Assembly (NCBI GenBank): GCA_027486405.1
Contig: JAIXPD010000020.1
Coordinates: 124,001 to 188,000, forward strand
Length of the DNA stretch: 64,000 nt
Direction of reading: 5' to 3'
Source: Azospirillum sp.
GTDB taxonomy: Bacteria; Pseudomonadota; Alphaproteobacteria; Azospirillales; Azospirillaceae
Part shown: piece by piece, positions 55,384-64,000 of the stretch
Layout of the letters: the number at the start of each line of letters is the position of its first letter
How positions within the stretch are numbered: position 1 is the first letter of the stretch
Made by a program: the position numbers and the translations under genes
The notes under the pieces: model-generated
Told to the model about the DNA's origin: nothing
Seen by the model: only the letters and a program-made list of their open reading frames with translations
Database searches by the model: none

Positions 55384-57195
55384 TCACGCGGGCCGCGTGG
55401 GACCTTTTTCGGATGTGGGGCGCGTGGTGCGGGGTGGGGTGGGCGGTGTGCTTGGCTCTGAGGGCGGGGCTTCGTTGCTGCCAGCCTTGAGGTACTCAAC
55501 GATTCGACCAATCGTCTCGGCCCCAGGAAGCAAGCGCCAGATGCCGTCAATCGGGATGGACAGAGATACGAACAGGGCTGCGATCGCGGTGATGCTTACG
55601 CCAGAAAGCACAAATTTTGCTGAGGCCTTGAACAACTCTGGGGCAAGTTCCTTTCCAACCCCCTTCGAATACCAAAGCAATCCGCTCGCTACGACGGACG
55701 AGGCTCCTTTTCCGCCGCTCAGCAGTGCATTCAGAAAATTTCGGACGGTCACGCCGAACATCGCGGTGCGGCGCTTCTTCAAATCTCCGTCCGCTGGTTC
55801 GGCGCTTTCTTCGGACAGAGTGTCAAACGCGGCCTGCACGTCCGGTCCGATGATCTCCGCGTCCTTGATTCCATCGCGCAGCGCGTTGAGGTTGGACAGC
55901 AGTGTGGCGGCGCTGTCCGTTGTTAGGGTGCGCGCCAAAGCCTCCACATCCCGTCGCCACAGTTCGGGCAGGCACTGGCACAAACGTCGCGCGGTTTCGG
56001 CGATGTCGTCTAGGTCGGAGAGGACGCGGGAGGAGAGTTCGGCCTTGTCCTCTGGGTTGTCGAGCCTTTGGACGAGGCGTTCCACCGTGATGGTGCGCGA
56101 ATCCACCACCGCCGGACGCAAGTCGGCGGCGCGTTCGGTCAGAACCTCCCGCAGCTTTCCAACCTTGCGGGCAATCTCCGGGTTGACGTTGCTGCCGGTC
56201 AGATGCTGGAGGAGGTCGTCAGCCTTCTCGCGTGTTTCGTCCAAATAGTCCTGCGCCAGCCCACCATCTTCTGGCAGAGCCTCCGGCGGCAGAACCTCCA
56301 TGCGCCCGTCGCGCCAGTCAAACTGATAGGGGGCGGGTTGTTGGCCTGGGAGGGCGTCCAGGGCTTCGGTGAGTTGGGCGTGTGGATCCGGGGGGAGGGG
56401 CGCTGGCATGGGCAAGGGAGGATTTTCCTCCTCCAACCAGTGCGCGATGTCGCTATTGATCTCCAAGGCTGGGCGTTCCCACCAAGCGTTTGGTTGAGTG
56501 GCTATGCGCAAGGTTAAGGTGTCGCTGAATAGATCGCGGGGTGGAGTTTTCGGGTCAAACGGGGCGATTGCCTCATACCAACGGATCCAGGGCTGATAGC
56601 CGTTGTCTGCGGCGAAGGGGCTGTTTTTAAAGTCTTGCCAGTTGGCTTGCAGCGATAGCGGGGCGCTATCATACCAGAGCGGTTGTTCAGCTAATCCTGC
56701 TGCATGACGAGGGGCGTCAACTTTGCTATGGGCGTTCAGCCATGCAGCGTCATGAGAAATTTGCTCAACGATATCAATGTCGGTGGAGTGGGCAGCGTAG
56801 GCGGCTACGCTGAGGGTGTCGGCGGCGAAAACAGCGCGGGCGGCATACGCCGCGCGAGCGGCTGTGACTGCGGCATCAGCGGCTCGGGGAGTTTTGGTAG
56901 CTGCGACTCCGGCGGCTCGAGCAGCGTGCATAGAGGTGATGACCGAACCGATTTTACCGTGGGGCGGAAGTTTATACAGAGTCCATGAAAGGCAGCATGC
57001 ACGAAATACAGAAGTCGATAAAAATGATATATCATCGTCTCTGTGCGGGTTTCCTTCCGATTTGATTGCGCAACCAATTGTTGGCAACATGCGAAAGGCA
57101 ATGCGGATAGCAATTATGTGTGACCATGCGGCAGGTTTATCTTTCAACCAACTCTTCAATTCTTCGGTATTTCTCAGTTTCAATTCTTTTATCAT
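55384..57195 (-). CDS. Uncharacterised Ala-rich protein with C-terminal membrane segment
   Basis: 603 residues. N-terminal helical part (MIKELKLRNTEELKSWLKDKPAAWSHIIAIRIAFRMLP), then an Ala-rich block at about 90-135 (AAGVAATKTPRAADAAVTAARAAYAARAVFAADTLSVAAYAA) and a Trp-rich segment (LWYDSAPLSLQANWQDF; YQPWIRWYEAIAPFDP). A middle region is charged and helical, rich in LDDIAETARRLCQCLPELWRR. A hydrophobic segment at about 500-545 (SSVVASGLLWYS; FVLSGVSITAIAALFVSL) is likely one or two membrane helices, and a Pro/Thr-rich tail ends it. Similar Ala-rich N-terminal modules occur, from memory, in other alphaproteobacterial hypothetical proteins. Its 5' part and upstream DNA are AT-richer than the surrounding genes, suggesting transfer. 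Confidence 0.7.
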   Translation of the reverse strand: MIKELKLRNTEELKSWLKDKPAAWSHIIAIRIAFRMLPTIGCAIKSEGNPHRDDDISFLSTSVFRACCLSWTLYKLPPHGKIGSVITSMHAARAAGVAATKTPRAADAAVTAARAAYAARAVFAADTLSVAAYAAHSTDIDIVEQISHDAAWLNAHSKVDAPRHAAGLAEQPLWYDSAPLSLQANWQDFKNSPFAADNGYQPWIRWYEAIAPFDPKTPPRDLFSDTLTLRIATQPNAWWERPALEINSDIAHWLEEENPPLPMPAPLPPDPHAQLTEALDALPGQQPAPYQFDWRDGRMEVLPPEALPEDGGLAQDYLDETREKADDLLQHLTGSNVNPEIARKVGKLREVLTERAADLRPAVVDSRTITVERLVQRLDNPEDKAELSSRVLSDLDDIAETARRLCQCLPELWRRDVEALARTLTTDSAATLLSNLNALRDGIKDAEIIGPDVQAAFDTLSEESAEPADGDLKKRRTAMFGVTVRNFLNALLSGGKGASSVVASGLLWYSKGVGKELAPELFKASAKFVLSGVSITAIAALFVSLSIPIDGIWRLLPGAETIGRIVEYLKAGSNEAPPSEPSTPPTPPRTTRPTSEKGPTRPA

Positions 57196-57530
57196 GCACC
57201 GTCCGCCGCAATATTCGCTACAGGGTTTATGATTATGGCGCGCGTCAGCCTCAGACGGCGCGCGCGCTACTGAACAAAGCGATGCTTGGAAAGTAGCAAT
57301 AATCTAAGAAACCATCTATTCTGAATAACTTTTTCGCCGCCTATGTGCGCGGTGGTGGTCGCGCCTGACCACCACTCATCATCCCGATGTAAGGCGCGCG
57401 CTCTGCTGCCCATTCCCAAACCCTCTTCCACGCGGGCGCGAGAGAGGGAACTCCGCAGTGGGCCGACAAGGGTTCAGACTCACTCTCCTGCGTCAGTGGG
57501 GAAGGGGGCAGGGAATGGGGCAACGCCCCC
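57196..57530. other. AT-richer intergenic region upstream of the Ala-rich gene
   Basis: 335 bases with no convincing gene. About 57280-57340 is AT-rich and may hold the promoter of the minus-strand Ala-rich gene. A perfect hairpin GTGGTGGTC / GACCACCAC (57352-57360 and 57367-57375) and a GCGCGCGTC/GACGGCGCGC inverted pair near 57239-57265 are visible. The rest, up to the ubiG stop, is low complexity. Confidence 0.5.
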
Positions 57531-58331
57531 TCACCCCCGTTCCGCCCAACCCATGTAATTCACCCCCAAATCCCGCGCGTTCAGTTTGAAAGTGTCGGTC
57601 AGCGGGTTGTAAGTGACGCCGGTCAGGTCGCGCATGGTCAGGCCGTGCGGGCGGACGGCGGCGGAGAGTTCGGAGGGGCGGAGGAATTGACGCCAATTGT
57701 GGGTGCCGCGCGGCAGCCAGCGCAGGACATATTCGGCCCCGACGATGGCCATGGCGAAGCTTTTCGGCGTGCGGTTCAGGGTGGCCAGGAACAGGACGCC
57801 GCCGGGGGCCAGCAGGTCGGTGCAGGATTTCAGGAACAGCGGCACGTCGGCGACATGCTCGATCACCTCCATCGCCAGCACCACGTCGAACCGTTCGCCC
57901 GACGCCGCCAGCGCCTCTGCCGTGGTGGCGCGGTAATCGACGGTCACGTTGTTTTCGGCGGCGTGGGTGGCGGCGGTCTTGATGTTCTTGTCCGACGCGT
58001 CCACCCCGACCACCTCGGCCCCCATGCGGGCGAAGGGTTCGGCCAGCAGCCCGCCGCCGCACCCGATGTCCACCAGCCGCAGCCCGGCCAGCGGGCTGGG
58101 GGCCAGCGGGTCGCGCCCCAGGCGCCGGCACACGGTGTCGCGGATGTAGGTGAGGCGCAGCGGGTTCAGCCGGTGCAGCGGGCGGAATTTGCCGGTGGGA
58201 TCCCACCATTCGGCGGCGATGGCGGAAAAGCGGGCGACGTCCGCCGGATCGATCGTGCTGGCCCCGCCGCCGACCCGGTCAGCCGGGGTGGACGGGGCGC
58301 TGGCCGGGCGGGAGGGGGCGGTCGCGGTCAT
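57531..58331 (-). CDS. ubiG: 3-demethylubiquinone-9 3-O-methyltransferase
   Basis: 266 residues from ATG 58331; an in-frame ATG at 58367 is an alternative. SAM-binding motif [28 protein letters not shown], then [23 protein letters not shown] and the UbiG-typical [23 protein letters not shown]. It carries out the two O-methylations of ubiquinone synthesis. Divergent from lysC, a conserved alphaproteobacterial arrangement. Confidence 0.95.
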   Translation of the reverse strand: MTATAPSRPASAPSTPADRVGGGASTIDPADVARFSAIAAEWWDPTGKFRPLHRLNPLRLTYIRDTVCRRLGRDPLAPSPLAGLRLVDIGCGGGLLAEPFARMGAEVVGVDASDKNIKTAATHAAENNVTVDYRATTAEALAASGERFDVVLAMEVIEHVADVPLFLKSCTDLLAPGGVLFLATLNRTPKSFAMAIVGAEYVLRWLPRGTHNWRQFLRPSELSAAVRPHGLTMRDLTGVTYNPLTDTFKLNARDLGVNYMGWAERG

Positions 58332-58510
58332 CGGGGCGGGATTCCATAACAGAGGGACGGTTGGCATGCGGGGCAACCTTGCCTCGCTGTGAACGAGAGA
58401 GTATGGATACGCCGCCCCGCGCCGGCAACGGTAGAGCGGGGGTGCCGCACGCCGCCCTGTTCCACGCGACAAAAACACGCGCTGGGGGCGGCCAGAGATT
58501 GGTGTGAGGT

Positions 58511-59746
58511 ATGGCGCGGATCGTCCTGAAATTCGGAGGCACGTCGGTCGGCGACATCGACCGCATCAAAAACGTGGCTCGAAAGGTGGAGCAGGAAGTC
58601 AAGGCGGGCCATCAGGTGGCCGTCGTCGTGTCGGCTATGTCCGGCGTGACCAACCAGCTCGTCAAATATTGCAACGACATCGACAAGCTGCACGACGCGC
58701 GCGAATACGACGCCGTCGTGGCGTCCGGTGAACAGGTGACGTCCGGCCTGCTGGCCGTCGCCCTGCAGTCCATCGGCATTCCGGCGCGCTCCTGGGCGGG
58801 CTGGCAGATCCCGATCTACACCGACGACACGCACGGCAAGGCCCGCATCGTGTCGATCGACACCACCCAGATGGAAAAATCCCTGCAAACCGGCGAAGTC
58901 GCCGTGGTCGCCGGGTTCCAGGGGGTGACGAAGGACGGGCGCATCACCACGTTGGGCCGTGGCGGTTCCGACACCTCGGCGGTGGCGTTGGCCGCAGCGG
59001 TCAAGGCCGACCGTTGCGACATCTACACCGACGTCGATGGCGTCTACACCACCGACCCGCGCATCGTGACCAAGGCCAAGAAGCTCGACAAGATCACCTA
59101 CGAGGAGATGTTGGAGCTGGCCTCGCAGGGCGCGAAGGTTCTGCAAACGCGCTCGGTCGAAATGGCCATGAACCACCGCGTGCGCGTGCAGGTGCTGTCG
59201 AGCTTCGAAGCCGCTGCGGGCAGCGCGCTTCCCGGAACCCTGGTTGTTGACGAGGACGAGATCGTGGAAAAGGAAGTTGTGAGCGGCATCGCCTACAGCC
59301 GCGATGAGGCGAAGATCACGTTGGTCGGCGTCGCCGATCAGCCGGGCGTGGCCGCCAGCATCTTCGGCCCGCTGACCGATTCCGCCGTCAACGTCGACAT
59401 GATCGTGCAGAACGTGTCGGAAGACGGCAAGTCCACCGACATGACCTTCACCGTCGGCAAGGCCGACATCGTCCGCGCCGTCAAGGTGCTGGAGGATGCG
59501 CACGAGACCTTGAAGTTCAAGCGGATCGTGTCGGACGCCAACGTCGTGAAGGTTTCGGTCATCGGTGTCGGCATGCGCAGCCACGCGGGCGTGGCCCAGC
59601 GCATGTTCCGCGCGCTGGCCGACAAGGGCATCAACATTCAGGTCATCTCGACCTCGGAAATCAAGATTTCGGTCCTGATCGCCGAGGAGTATGCGGAGCT
59701 GGCGCTGCGCGCCCTGCACACCGCCTACGGTCTGGACGCCGCCTGA
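58511..59746 (+). CDS. lysC: Aspartate kinase
   Basis: 411 residues. Kinase start [16 protein letters not shown]; the nucleotide/aspartate region has [39 protein letters not shown]. Two ACT domains follow (about 265-335 [21 protein letters not shown] and about 345-411 [22 protein letters not shown]). It phosphorylates aspartate for lysine, threonine and methionine synthesis, with allosteric lysine/threonine control via ACT. Normal length for the monofunctional class. Confidence 0.98.
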   Translation: MARIVLKFGGTSVGDIDRIKNVARKVEQEVKAGHQVAVVVSAMSGVTNQLVKYCNDIDKLHDAREYDAVVASGEQVTSGLLAVALQSIGIPARSWAGWQIPIYTDDTHGKARIVSIDTTQMEKSLQTGEVAVVAGFQGVTKDGRITTLGRGGSDTSAVALAAAVKADRCDIYTDVDGVYTTDPRIVTKAKKLDKITYEEMLELASQGAKVLQTRSVEMAMNHRVRVQVLSSFEAAAGSALPGTLVVDEDEIVEKEVVSGIAYSRDEAKITLVGVADQPGVAASIFGPLTDSAVNVDMIVQNVSEDGKSTDMTFTVGKADIVRAVKVLEDAHETLKFKRIVSDANVVKVSVIGVGMRSHAGVAQRMFRALADKGINIQVISTSEIKISVLIAEEYAELALRALHTAYGLDAA

Positions 59747-59780
59747 TCGCGGTGTTGACACAAGGCGGGACGGGTCGGCC

Positions 59781-60815
59781 ATGACCGAAACCACGGCACG
59801 GGCGCGGCTCGACCAGCTTTGGGCGCGCGGGTGCGCCTTTCTCGGCACACGCACCGCCGTGATGGGCGGTGCGATGAGCTGGGTGTCCGAACGGCATCTG
59901 GTGGCGGCGATCTCCAACGCCGGGGGCTTCGGGGTGTTGGCCTGCGGGTCGATGCCGCCGGACGCTCTGGCGGCGGAGATCGCCGGAACCAAGGCGTTGA
60001 CCGACAAGCCGTTCGGCGTGAACCTCATCAACATGCACCCCGAACTGCACCGGCTGATCGACGTCTGCCGGGAACAGGCGGTGGGGCATGTGGTGATCGC
60101 GGGCGGTTTGCCGTCCGGCGCGACGCTGACCCGCATCAAGGATGGCGGGGCCAAGGCCATGGCCTTCGCCCCCACCCTGGCCAGCGGGCGGCGTCTGGCC
60201 CGTCTGGGGGCCGACGCGCTGGTGATCGAGGGGACGGAGGCGGGCGGCCACATCGGCCCGGTCTCCACCACCGTGCTGGCGCAAGAGGTTTTGCCCGATC
60301 TGCGCGAGGTCCCGGTGTTCGTCGCCGGTGGCATTGGGCGCGGCGAGGCGATTCTCTCCTATCTGGAGCTGGGGGCGGCGGGGGTGCAGATCGGCACCCG
60401 CTTTGTCTGCTCCACCGAATGCATCGCGCATCCCAATTTCAAAAAGGCGTTCATCCGCGCGTCGGCCCGCGACGCGCAGGCGTCGGTGCAGATCGACCCG
60501 CGTTTCCCGGTGATCCCGGTGCGCGCGCTCGCCAACGCGGGCAGCAAGGCGTTCCTGGATCGGCAACGGGCGGTGATCGCCAAGGTCGATGCGGGCGAAT
60601 TGACCCGCGAGGCCGGGCTGTTGGAGATCGAACATTTCTGGGCGGGCGCGCTGCGCCGCGCCGTGATCGACGGCGACGTCGAGTTCGGATCGCTGATGGC
60701 GGGGCAGAGCGTGGGGCTTGTCACCCGCGAACAGCCGGTGGCCGACATTCTGGCCGAATTGATCGCCCAGGCCGAAACGGCGCTGGCGGTCCGTCATGGG
60801 GTTGGGGCAGTCTGA
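59781..60815 (+). CDS. Nitronate monooxygenase / FabK-like flavoprotein
   Basis: 344 residues from ATG 59781. TIM-barrel FMN enzyme: MGGAMSWVSERHLVAAISNAGGFGVLACGSMPPDALAAEI, IVPSV-type strand VVIAGGLPSG, ALVIEGTEAGGHIGPVST, VPVFVAGGIGRGEAILSYLELGAAGVQIGTRF. The family covers nitronate monooxygenases and FabK enoyl-ACP reductases. It carries the AGGHxG FMN motif. Context (between lysC and ptsP) does not decide the role. In many alphaproteobacteria this gene accompanies lysC. Confidence 0.9.
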   Translation: MTETTARARLDQLWARGCAFLGTRTAVMGGAMSWVSERHLVAAISNAGGFGVLACGSMPPDALAAEIAGTKALTDKPFGVNLINMHPELHRLIDVCREQAVGHVVIAGGLPSGATLTRIKDGGAKAMAFAPTLASGRRLARLGADALVIEGTEAGGHIGPVSTTVLAQEVLPDLREVPVFVAGGIGRGEAILSYLELGAAGVQIGTRFVCSTECIAHPNFKKAFIRASARDAQASVQIDPRFPVIPVRALANAGSKAFLDRQRAVIAKVDAGELTREAGLLEIEHFWAGALRRAVIDGDVEFGSLMAGQSVGLVTREQPVADILAELIAQAETALAVRHGVGAV

Positions 60816-60893
60816 GGGTTGTTCTGGTAAGACCAATGGGTTGAGACGCCGGGCGCCACGTCCGGCCCCGGCAGGGTGGAAGGGGTGGAGAGC

Positions 60894-63161
60894 ATGGGCA
60901 GGACCTACGATGGGGCCTCGTCGCGGCGTTTGCTGGCCTCCCTGCGCGACATCATGGCCGCGTCGGGGACCGGTCAGGAGCGGCTGGACAAGATCGTGTC
61001 GCTGATCGCGGCGGAGATGAGGGCCGATGTCTGCTCCTGCTACGTCATGCGCGCGGGTGAGGTGCTGGAGCTGTTCTCCACCGAGGGGCTGAACAAGACC
61101 GCCGTCCACAACACCCGTCTGCGCGTGGGCGAGGGCATCGTCGGCTACGTCGCCAACCACGCCCGCCCGGTGGCGCTGGACAACGCGCCGTCCCATCCCA
61201 GCTTCGCCTACCGCCCGGAAACCGGCGAGGATCCCTTCCTGTCGCTGGCCGGTGTGCCGATCCTGCGCGGCAGCAAGGTGCGCGGCGTGCTGGTGATCCA
61301 GCACAAGGACCGCCGGGGCTATGCGGAGGAGGAGGTCGAAACCCTCCAGACCATCGCGATGGTGGTGGCCGAACTGATCGCGCAGAGCGAGCTGGTCAGC
61401 CCGTCGGAGGTCTCCACCACCGGCGATCCGGTGCTGCTGCCCGCCCGCCTGTCCGGCACGGCGATGAGCGCCGGTCTGGCCATGGGGCTGGCGGTGATCC
61501 ACCGCCCGCAGCTCACCGTCCGCCAGATGGTGGCCGAGGACAGCGAAGCGGAGCTGGAGCGCTTCAACGCCGCGCTCGTCACCATGCACAGCGCCATCGA
61601 TGACCTGCTGGAAGCGGTGACGTTGGCGGGCTTGGGTGAATCGCTGGACATTCTGGAAACCTACCGGATGTTCGCCGAGGATCGCGGCTGGCTGTCGCGC
61701 ATTCGCGAGGCGATCCATGTCGGCCTGACGGCGGAGGCGGCGGTTCAGCAGGTGCAGAACGACACCCGCGCCCGCATGAGCCACCTGACCGACCCCTACA
61801 TCCGCGAACGCGTGCAGGATCTGGAGGATCTGACCAACCGCCTGATGCAGCATCTGGCGGGCAAGACCTCCGGGGCCGACGCCGCGACCCAACCGGACGA
61901 CATGATCCTGGTCGCCCGTTCCATGGGGCCGGCGGAGCTGCTGGACTACGACCGCTCCCGCCTGCGTGGGCTGCTGCTGGAGGAGGGGACGCCGTCCAGC
62001 CATGTCTGCATCGTCGCCCGCGCGCTGAACATCCCGGTCGTCCAGGCCAGCGAGGCGCTGAACCGGATTGAGCCGCTCGACCAGTTGATCATCGATGGCG
62101 ACCATGGGCAGGTCTTCATCCGGCCCGCCGAAGACATTCAGATGGCCTTCTCTGAATCGGTGGCGTTGCAGCACCGCAAGGAGCAGATGTACGCCGCCAT
62201 CCGCAGCCTGCCGTCGGTGACGCGCGACGGGGTGCCGATCTCCATCCAGTTGAATTGTGGCCTGCTGATCGATCTGCCGCATCTGAAGGCCAGCGGGGCG
62301 GAGGGCATCGGCCTGTACCGCACCGAAATCCCCTTCATGGTGCGCTCCTCCTACCCGGACGTGCAGGCGCAAACCGAACTGTACGCCCGCATCATCGACG
62401 AGGCGGGCGACAAGCCGGTGATCTTCCGCACGCTGGACGTCGGCGGCGACAAGATGTTGCCCTACATGAGCGGCGAGGCGGAGGAAAACCCCGCGCTGGG
62501 CTGGCGCGCCGTCCGCATCGGGTTGGACCACCCGTCGCTGCTGCGCCAGCAGTTGCGGGCGCTGCTGCTGGCCGCCGCCGGGCGTCCGCTGTCGGTGATG
62601 TTCCCGATGATCGCCGAGGTGGCGGAGTTCGACGGCGCGCGCCGTCTGCTGGATCTGGAGTTGAAGCGGCTGGCCGCCCAGGGGGTGGAAGCGCCCAGCC
62701 GCCTGCGCGTCGGCACGATGATCGAGGTGCCGTCCCTGCTCTGGCAATTGCCCGCCCTGCTGCCGAAGCTGGATTTCCTGTCGGTCGGCTCCAACGATTT
62801 GACGCAATATCTGTTCGCGGCGGATCGCGGCAACCCGCGCACCTCCACCCGCTACGACTCGCTGTCGCCGCCGATGCTGTGCGTGCTGCGCCGTCTGGTC
62901 GATGAATGCGCCAAGCACAAGGTCTCGCTGAGCCTGTGCGGGGAGATGGCCGGGCGGCCGCTGGACGCCATGGCCTTGATCGGGGTCGGCTTCCGCACCC
63001 TGTCGATGTCGCCGCCGTCGGTCGGCCCGGTCAAGACCATGCTGCGCTCGCTGGAGGTGGCGGCGCTGCGCGATTACATGACCGGCCTGTATTTCGGCAG
63101 CGACCACAGCCTGCGCGACAAGCTGAAGACCTTCGCCAAGGACCATGGCGTGGACATCTGA
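60894..63161 (+). CDS. ptsP: PTS EI-Ntr, phosphoenolpyruvate-protein phosphotransferase
   Basis: 755 residues from ATG 60894, which has AGGGGTGGAG upstream. N-terminal GAF domain (about 20-165: VCSCYVMRAGEVLELFSTEGLN, GEGIVGYVANHARPVALDN), as in EI-Ntr. The phosphorylated His is His370 (EEGTPSSHVCIVARALNIPVV). The PEP-binding barrel is from about 440 (AEGIGLYRTEIPFM, FRTLDVGGDKMLPYM, FLSVGSNDLTQYLFAADRGNP, SLCGEMAG). First enzyme of the nitrogen PTS, feeding ptsN; GAF may sense glutamine. Confidence 0.97.
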   Translation: MGRTYDGASSRRLLASLRDIMAASGTGQERLDKIVSLIAAEMRADVCSCYVMRAGEVLELFSTEGLNKTAVHNTRLRVGEGIVGYVANHARPVALDNAPSHPSFAYRPETGEDPFLSLAGVPILRGSKVRGVLVIQHKDRRGYAEEEVETLQTIAMVVAELIAQSELVSPSEVSTTGDPVLLPARLSGTAMSAGLAMGLAVIHRPQLTVRQMVAEDSEAELERFNAALVTMHSAIDDLLEAVTLAGLGESLDILETYRMFAEDRGWLSRIREAIHVGLTAEAAVQQVQNDTRARMSHLTDPYIRERVQDLEDLTNRLMQHLAGKTSGADAATQPDDMILVARSMGPAELLDYDRSRLRGLLLEEGTPSSHVCIVARALNIPVVQASEALNRIEPLDQLIIDGDHGQVFIRPAEDIQMAFSESVALQHRKEQMYAAIRSLPSVTRDGVPISIQLNCGLLIDLPHLKASGAEGIGLYRTEIPFMVRSSYPDVQAQTELYARIIDEAGDKPVIFRTLDVGGDKMLPYMSGEAEENPALGWRAVRIGLDHPSLLRQQLRALLLAAAGRPLSVMFPMIAEVAEFDGARRLLDLELKRLAAQGVEAPSRLRVGTMIEVPSLLWQLPALLPKLDFLSVGSNDLTQYLFAADRGNPRTSTRYDSLSPPMLCVLRRLVDECAKHKVSLSLCGEMAGRPLDAMALIGVGFRTLSMSPPSVGPVKTMLRSLEVAALRDYMTGLYFGSDHSLRDKLKTFAKDHGVDI

Positions 63162-63333
63162 ACGGCGGTTTCACCGTCCATCGTCCCTCTGTCGCCCGTT
63201 GACTGTCGGCTGTTGTCACCGGGGTTGCGGCCTTTGCGCGGTCATTCCGGTTGCGCCGCAGGGGTGGCTTGTCGTACCCCTTTTGGCAAAGGCGTCCGGT
63301 GGCGGGGCCTAGTGGCGAGCAGACGGCGATTCC

Positions 63334-64000
63334 ATGGCCAAGCGCAAGGTTTTCGACAGCTTCGATTCGACCCCGACCGGCCCGACCGTGGCGCAGACGT
63401 TGCGGGACGCGCGTCTGGCGATGGGGCATGAACTGCGCGACGTCGCGACGATGCTGCGCATCCGCTATCCTTACCTGCAAGCCATCGAGGATGGCCGGTA
63501 TCAGGATTTGCCGGGATCGGCCTACGCCGCTGGCTTCCTGCGCTCCTACTCCGAATATCTCGGCCTGGATCCGGTGGACATCGTCGCCCGTTACAAGGCC
63601 GAGGCGGCGGGCGCGATGCGCGACCAGGAACTGTATCTGCCGACCCCGGCGACGGAGGAGCGGATCCCCGGCGGGACCCTGCTGCTGCTGACGCTGGTCC
63701 TGGCCGGGGCGGTGTATGGCGGCTGGTATTATCTGTCGGCGACCGACCGGTCGATGGCCGATCTGGTTCCGCGTCTGCCCGACCGTCTGGTGTCGCTGCT
63801 CGACGCGCTGCCGACGAAGAGCGGCGGCCCGACTTCCGCCGCCGACAGCGCCCCGGCGGTCCCCGCCCAAGCCCCGGTGGTCGCCAACCTGTCCACCACC
63901 ACCGCGCCGCCGTCGGTTCCGCCGCTGGTTTCCGGTTCGACCGTGACCGCCCCGGCGGTCGCGTCGGCTCCGGCGGCCCATGGGACCACGACCACCGCGA
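63334..64000 (+). CDS. rodZ: RodZ-like cytoskeletal protein, 3' end beyond window
   Basis: The frame is open to the right edge (222 residues seen). Helix-turn-helix domain of the RodZ type at about 16-87 (VAQTLRDARLAMGHELRDVATMLRIRYPYLQAIEDGRYQDLPGSAYAAGFLRSYSEYLGLDP), basic linker, one membrane helix (about 113-134, GGTLLLLTLVLAGAVYGGWYYL), then a low-complexity Ala/Pro/Thr periplasmic region. RodZ links MreB to the cell wall machinery in rod-shaped cells. ATG 63334 is chosen because MAKRKVFDSF aligns before the domain. The C-terminal domain lies outside. Confidence 0.85.
   Translation, partial: MAKRKVFDSFDSTPTGPTVAQTLRDARLAMGHELRDVATMLRIRYPYLQAIEDGRYQDLPGSAYAAGFLRSYSEYLGLDPVDIVARYKAEAAGAMRDQELYLPTPATEERIPGGTLLLLTLVLAGAVYGGWYYLSATDRSMADLVPRLPDRLVSLLDALPTKSGGPTSAADSAPAVPAQAPVVANLSTTTAPPSVPPLVSGSTVTAPAVASAPAAHGTTTTA

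Noticed and set aside
59661-63146. Long open frame on the minus strand opposite lysC end, the flavoprotein and ptsP
   Set aside because: Same reason: it mirrors genes with clear family motifs on the plus strand and itself has no recognisable domain.

Overview
The window reads as chromosomal DNA of a GC-rich alphaproteobacterium of the Rhodospirillales, close to Azospirillum. The strongest clue is glutamate synthase: GltB is 1515 residues with a 36-residue leader before the catalytic Cys, GltD is 482 residues, and gltD precedes gltB, all matching what I recall of Azospirillum brasilense. Other alphaproteobacterial signatures are the order rnd-kdsD-lptC-lptA-lptB-rpoN-hpf-ptsN, divergent ubiG/lysC, ihfB followed by a LapA-like gene, and the cell-division factor FzlA.

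Layout: 1-3.4 kb, end of a BadF-type kinase, an EAL-CBS-GGDEF protein and a GNAT acetyltransferase. 3.4-8.3 kb, a four-gene oligopeptide-type ABC transporter (minus strand, no binding protein) divergent from mtnA. 8.3-11.2 kb, small hypothetical genes, a glycine-zipper lipoprotein and a DegS/DegP-like protease. 11.6-14 kb, a CheZ-like phosphatase and a pentapeptide protein. 14.3-18.4 kb, ihfB, lapA-like, ornithine cyclodeaminase-like, pyrF, trpF and a DUF2165 gene. 18.6-23.5 kb, a zinc-sensor (CZB) diguanylate cyclase, upp, pirin, an IalB-like exported protein and psuG. 23.9-28 kb, sulfur metabolism: Rrf2 regulator, cysK, MoeB/ThiF enzyme and a DsrE protein. 28.1-32.7 kb, an ECF41 sigma factor with its carboxymuconolactone decarboxylase partner, a degenerate receiver, a HAD phosphatase, a Fur-family regulator and a histidine kinase. 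32.8-44 kb, htpG, a large exported protein, fzlA, gltB and gltD. 44.2-47.4 kb, uppP, two unrecognised genes, an NDUFA9-like protein and tRNA-Leu(CAG). 47.5-54.7 kb, RNase D, LPS export, sigma-54, hibernation factor and EIIA-Ntr. 54.8-57.5 kb, a small accessory patch (Uma2 nuclease plus a 603-residue Ala-rich membrane protein). 57.5-64 kb, ubiG, lysC, a nitronate monooxygenase-like enzyme, ptsP and the start of rodZ.

Functional links: rpoN, hpf, ptsN and ptsP together hold much of the sigma-54/nitrogen-PTS system, fitting a nitrogen-regulated organism with the gltDB pair. kdsD-lptCAB make and export LPS. Several signalling proteins (EAL-GGDEF, CZB-GGDEF, CBS-histidine kinase, CheZ) point to a motile lifestyle with c-di-GMP control.

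The most unusual non-coding feature is a family of imperfect palindromic repeats (four copies, 178-250 bp) with terminal inverted repeats GGGCAATCGCTTGAA and internal CACGGATTT units. One copy is flanked by a 13-bp direct repeat. A second AT-rich palindrome (16153-16355) has the same plan but with CACAGAT units. Both look like non-autonomous mobile or structured elements. The 603-residue gene at 55384-57195 is the most novel coding candidate.
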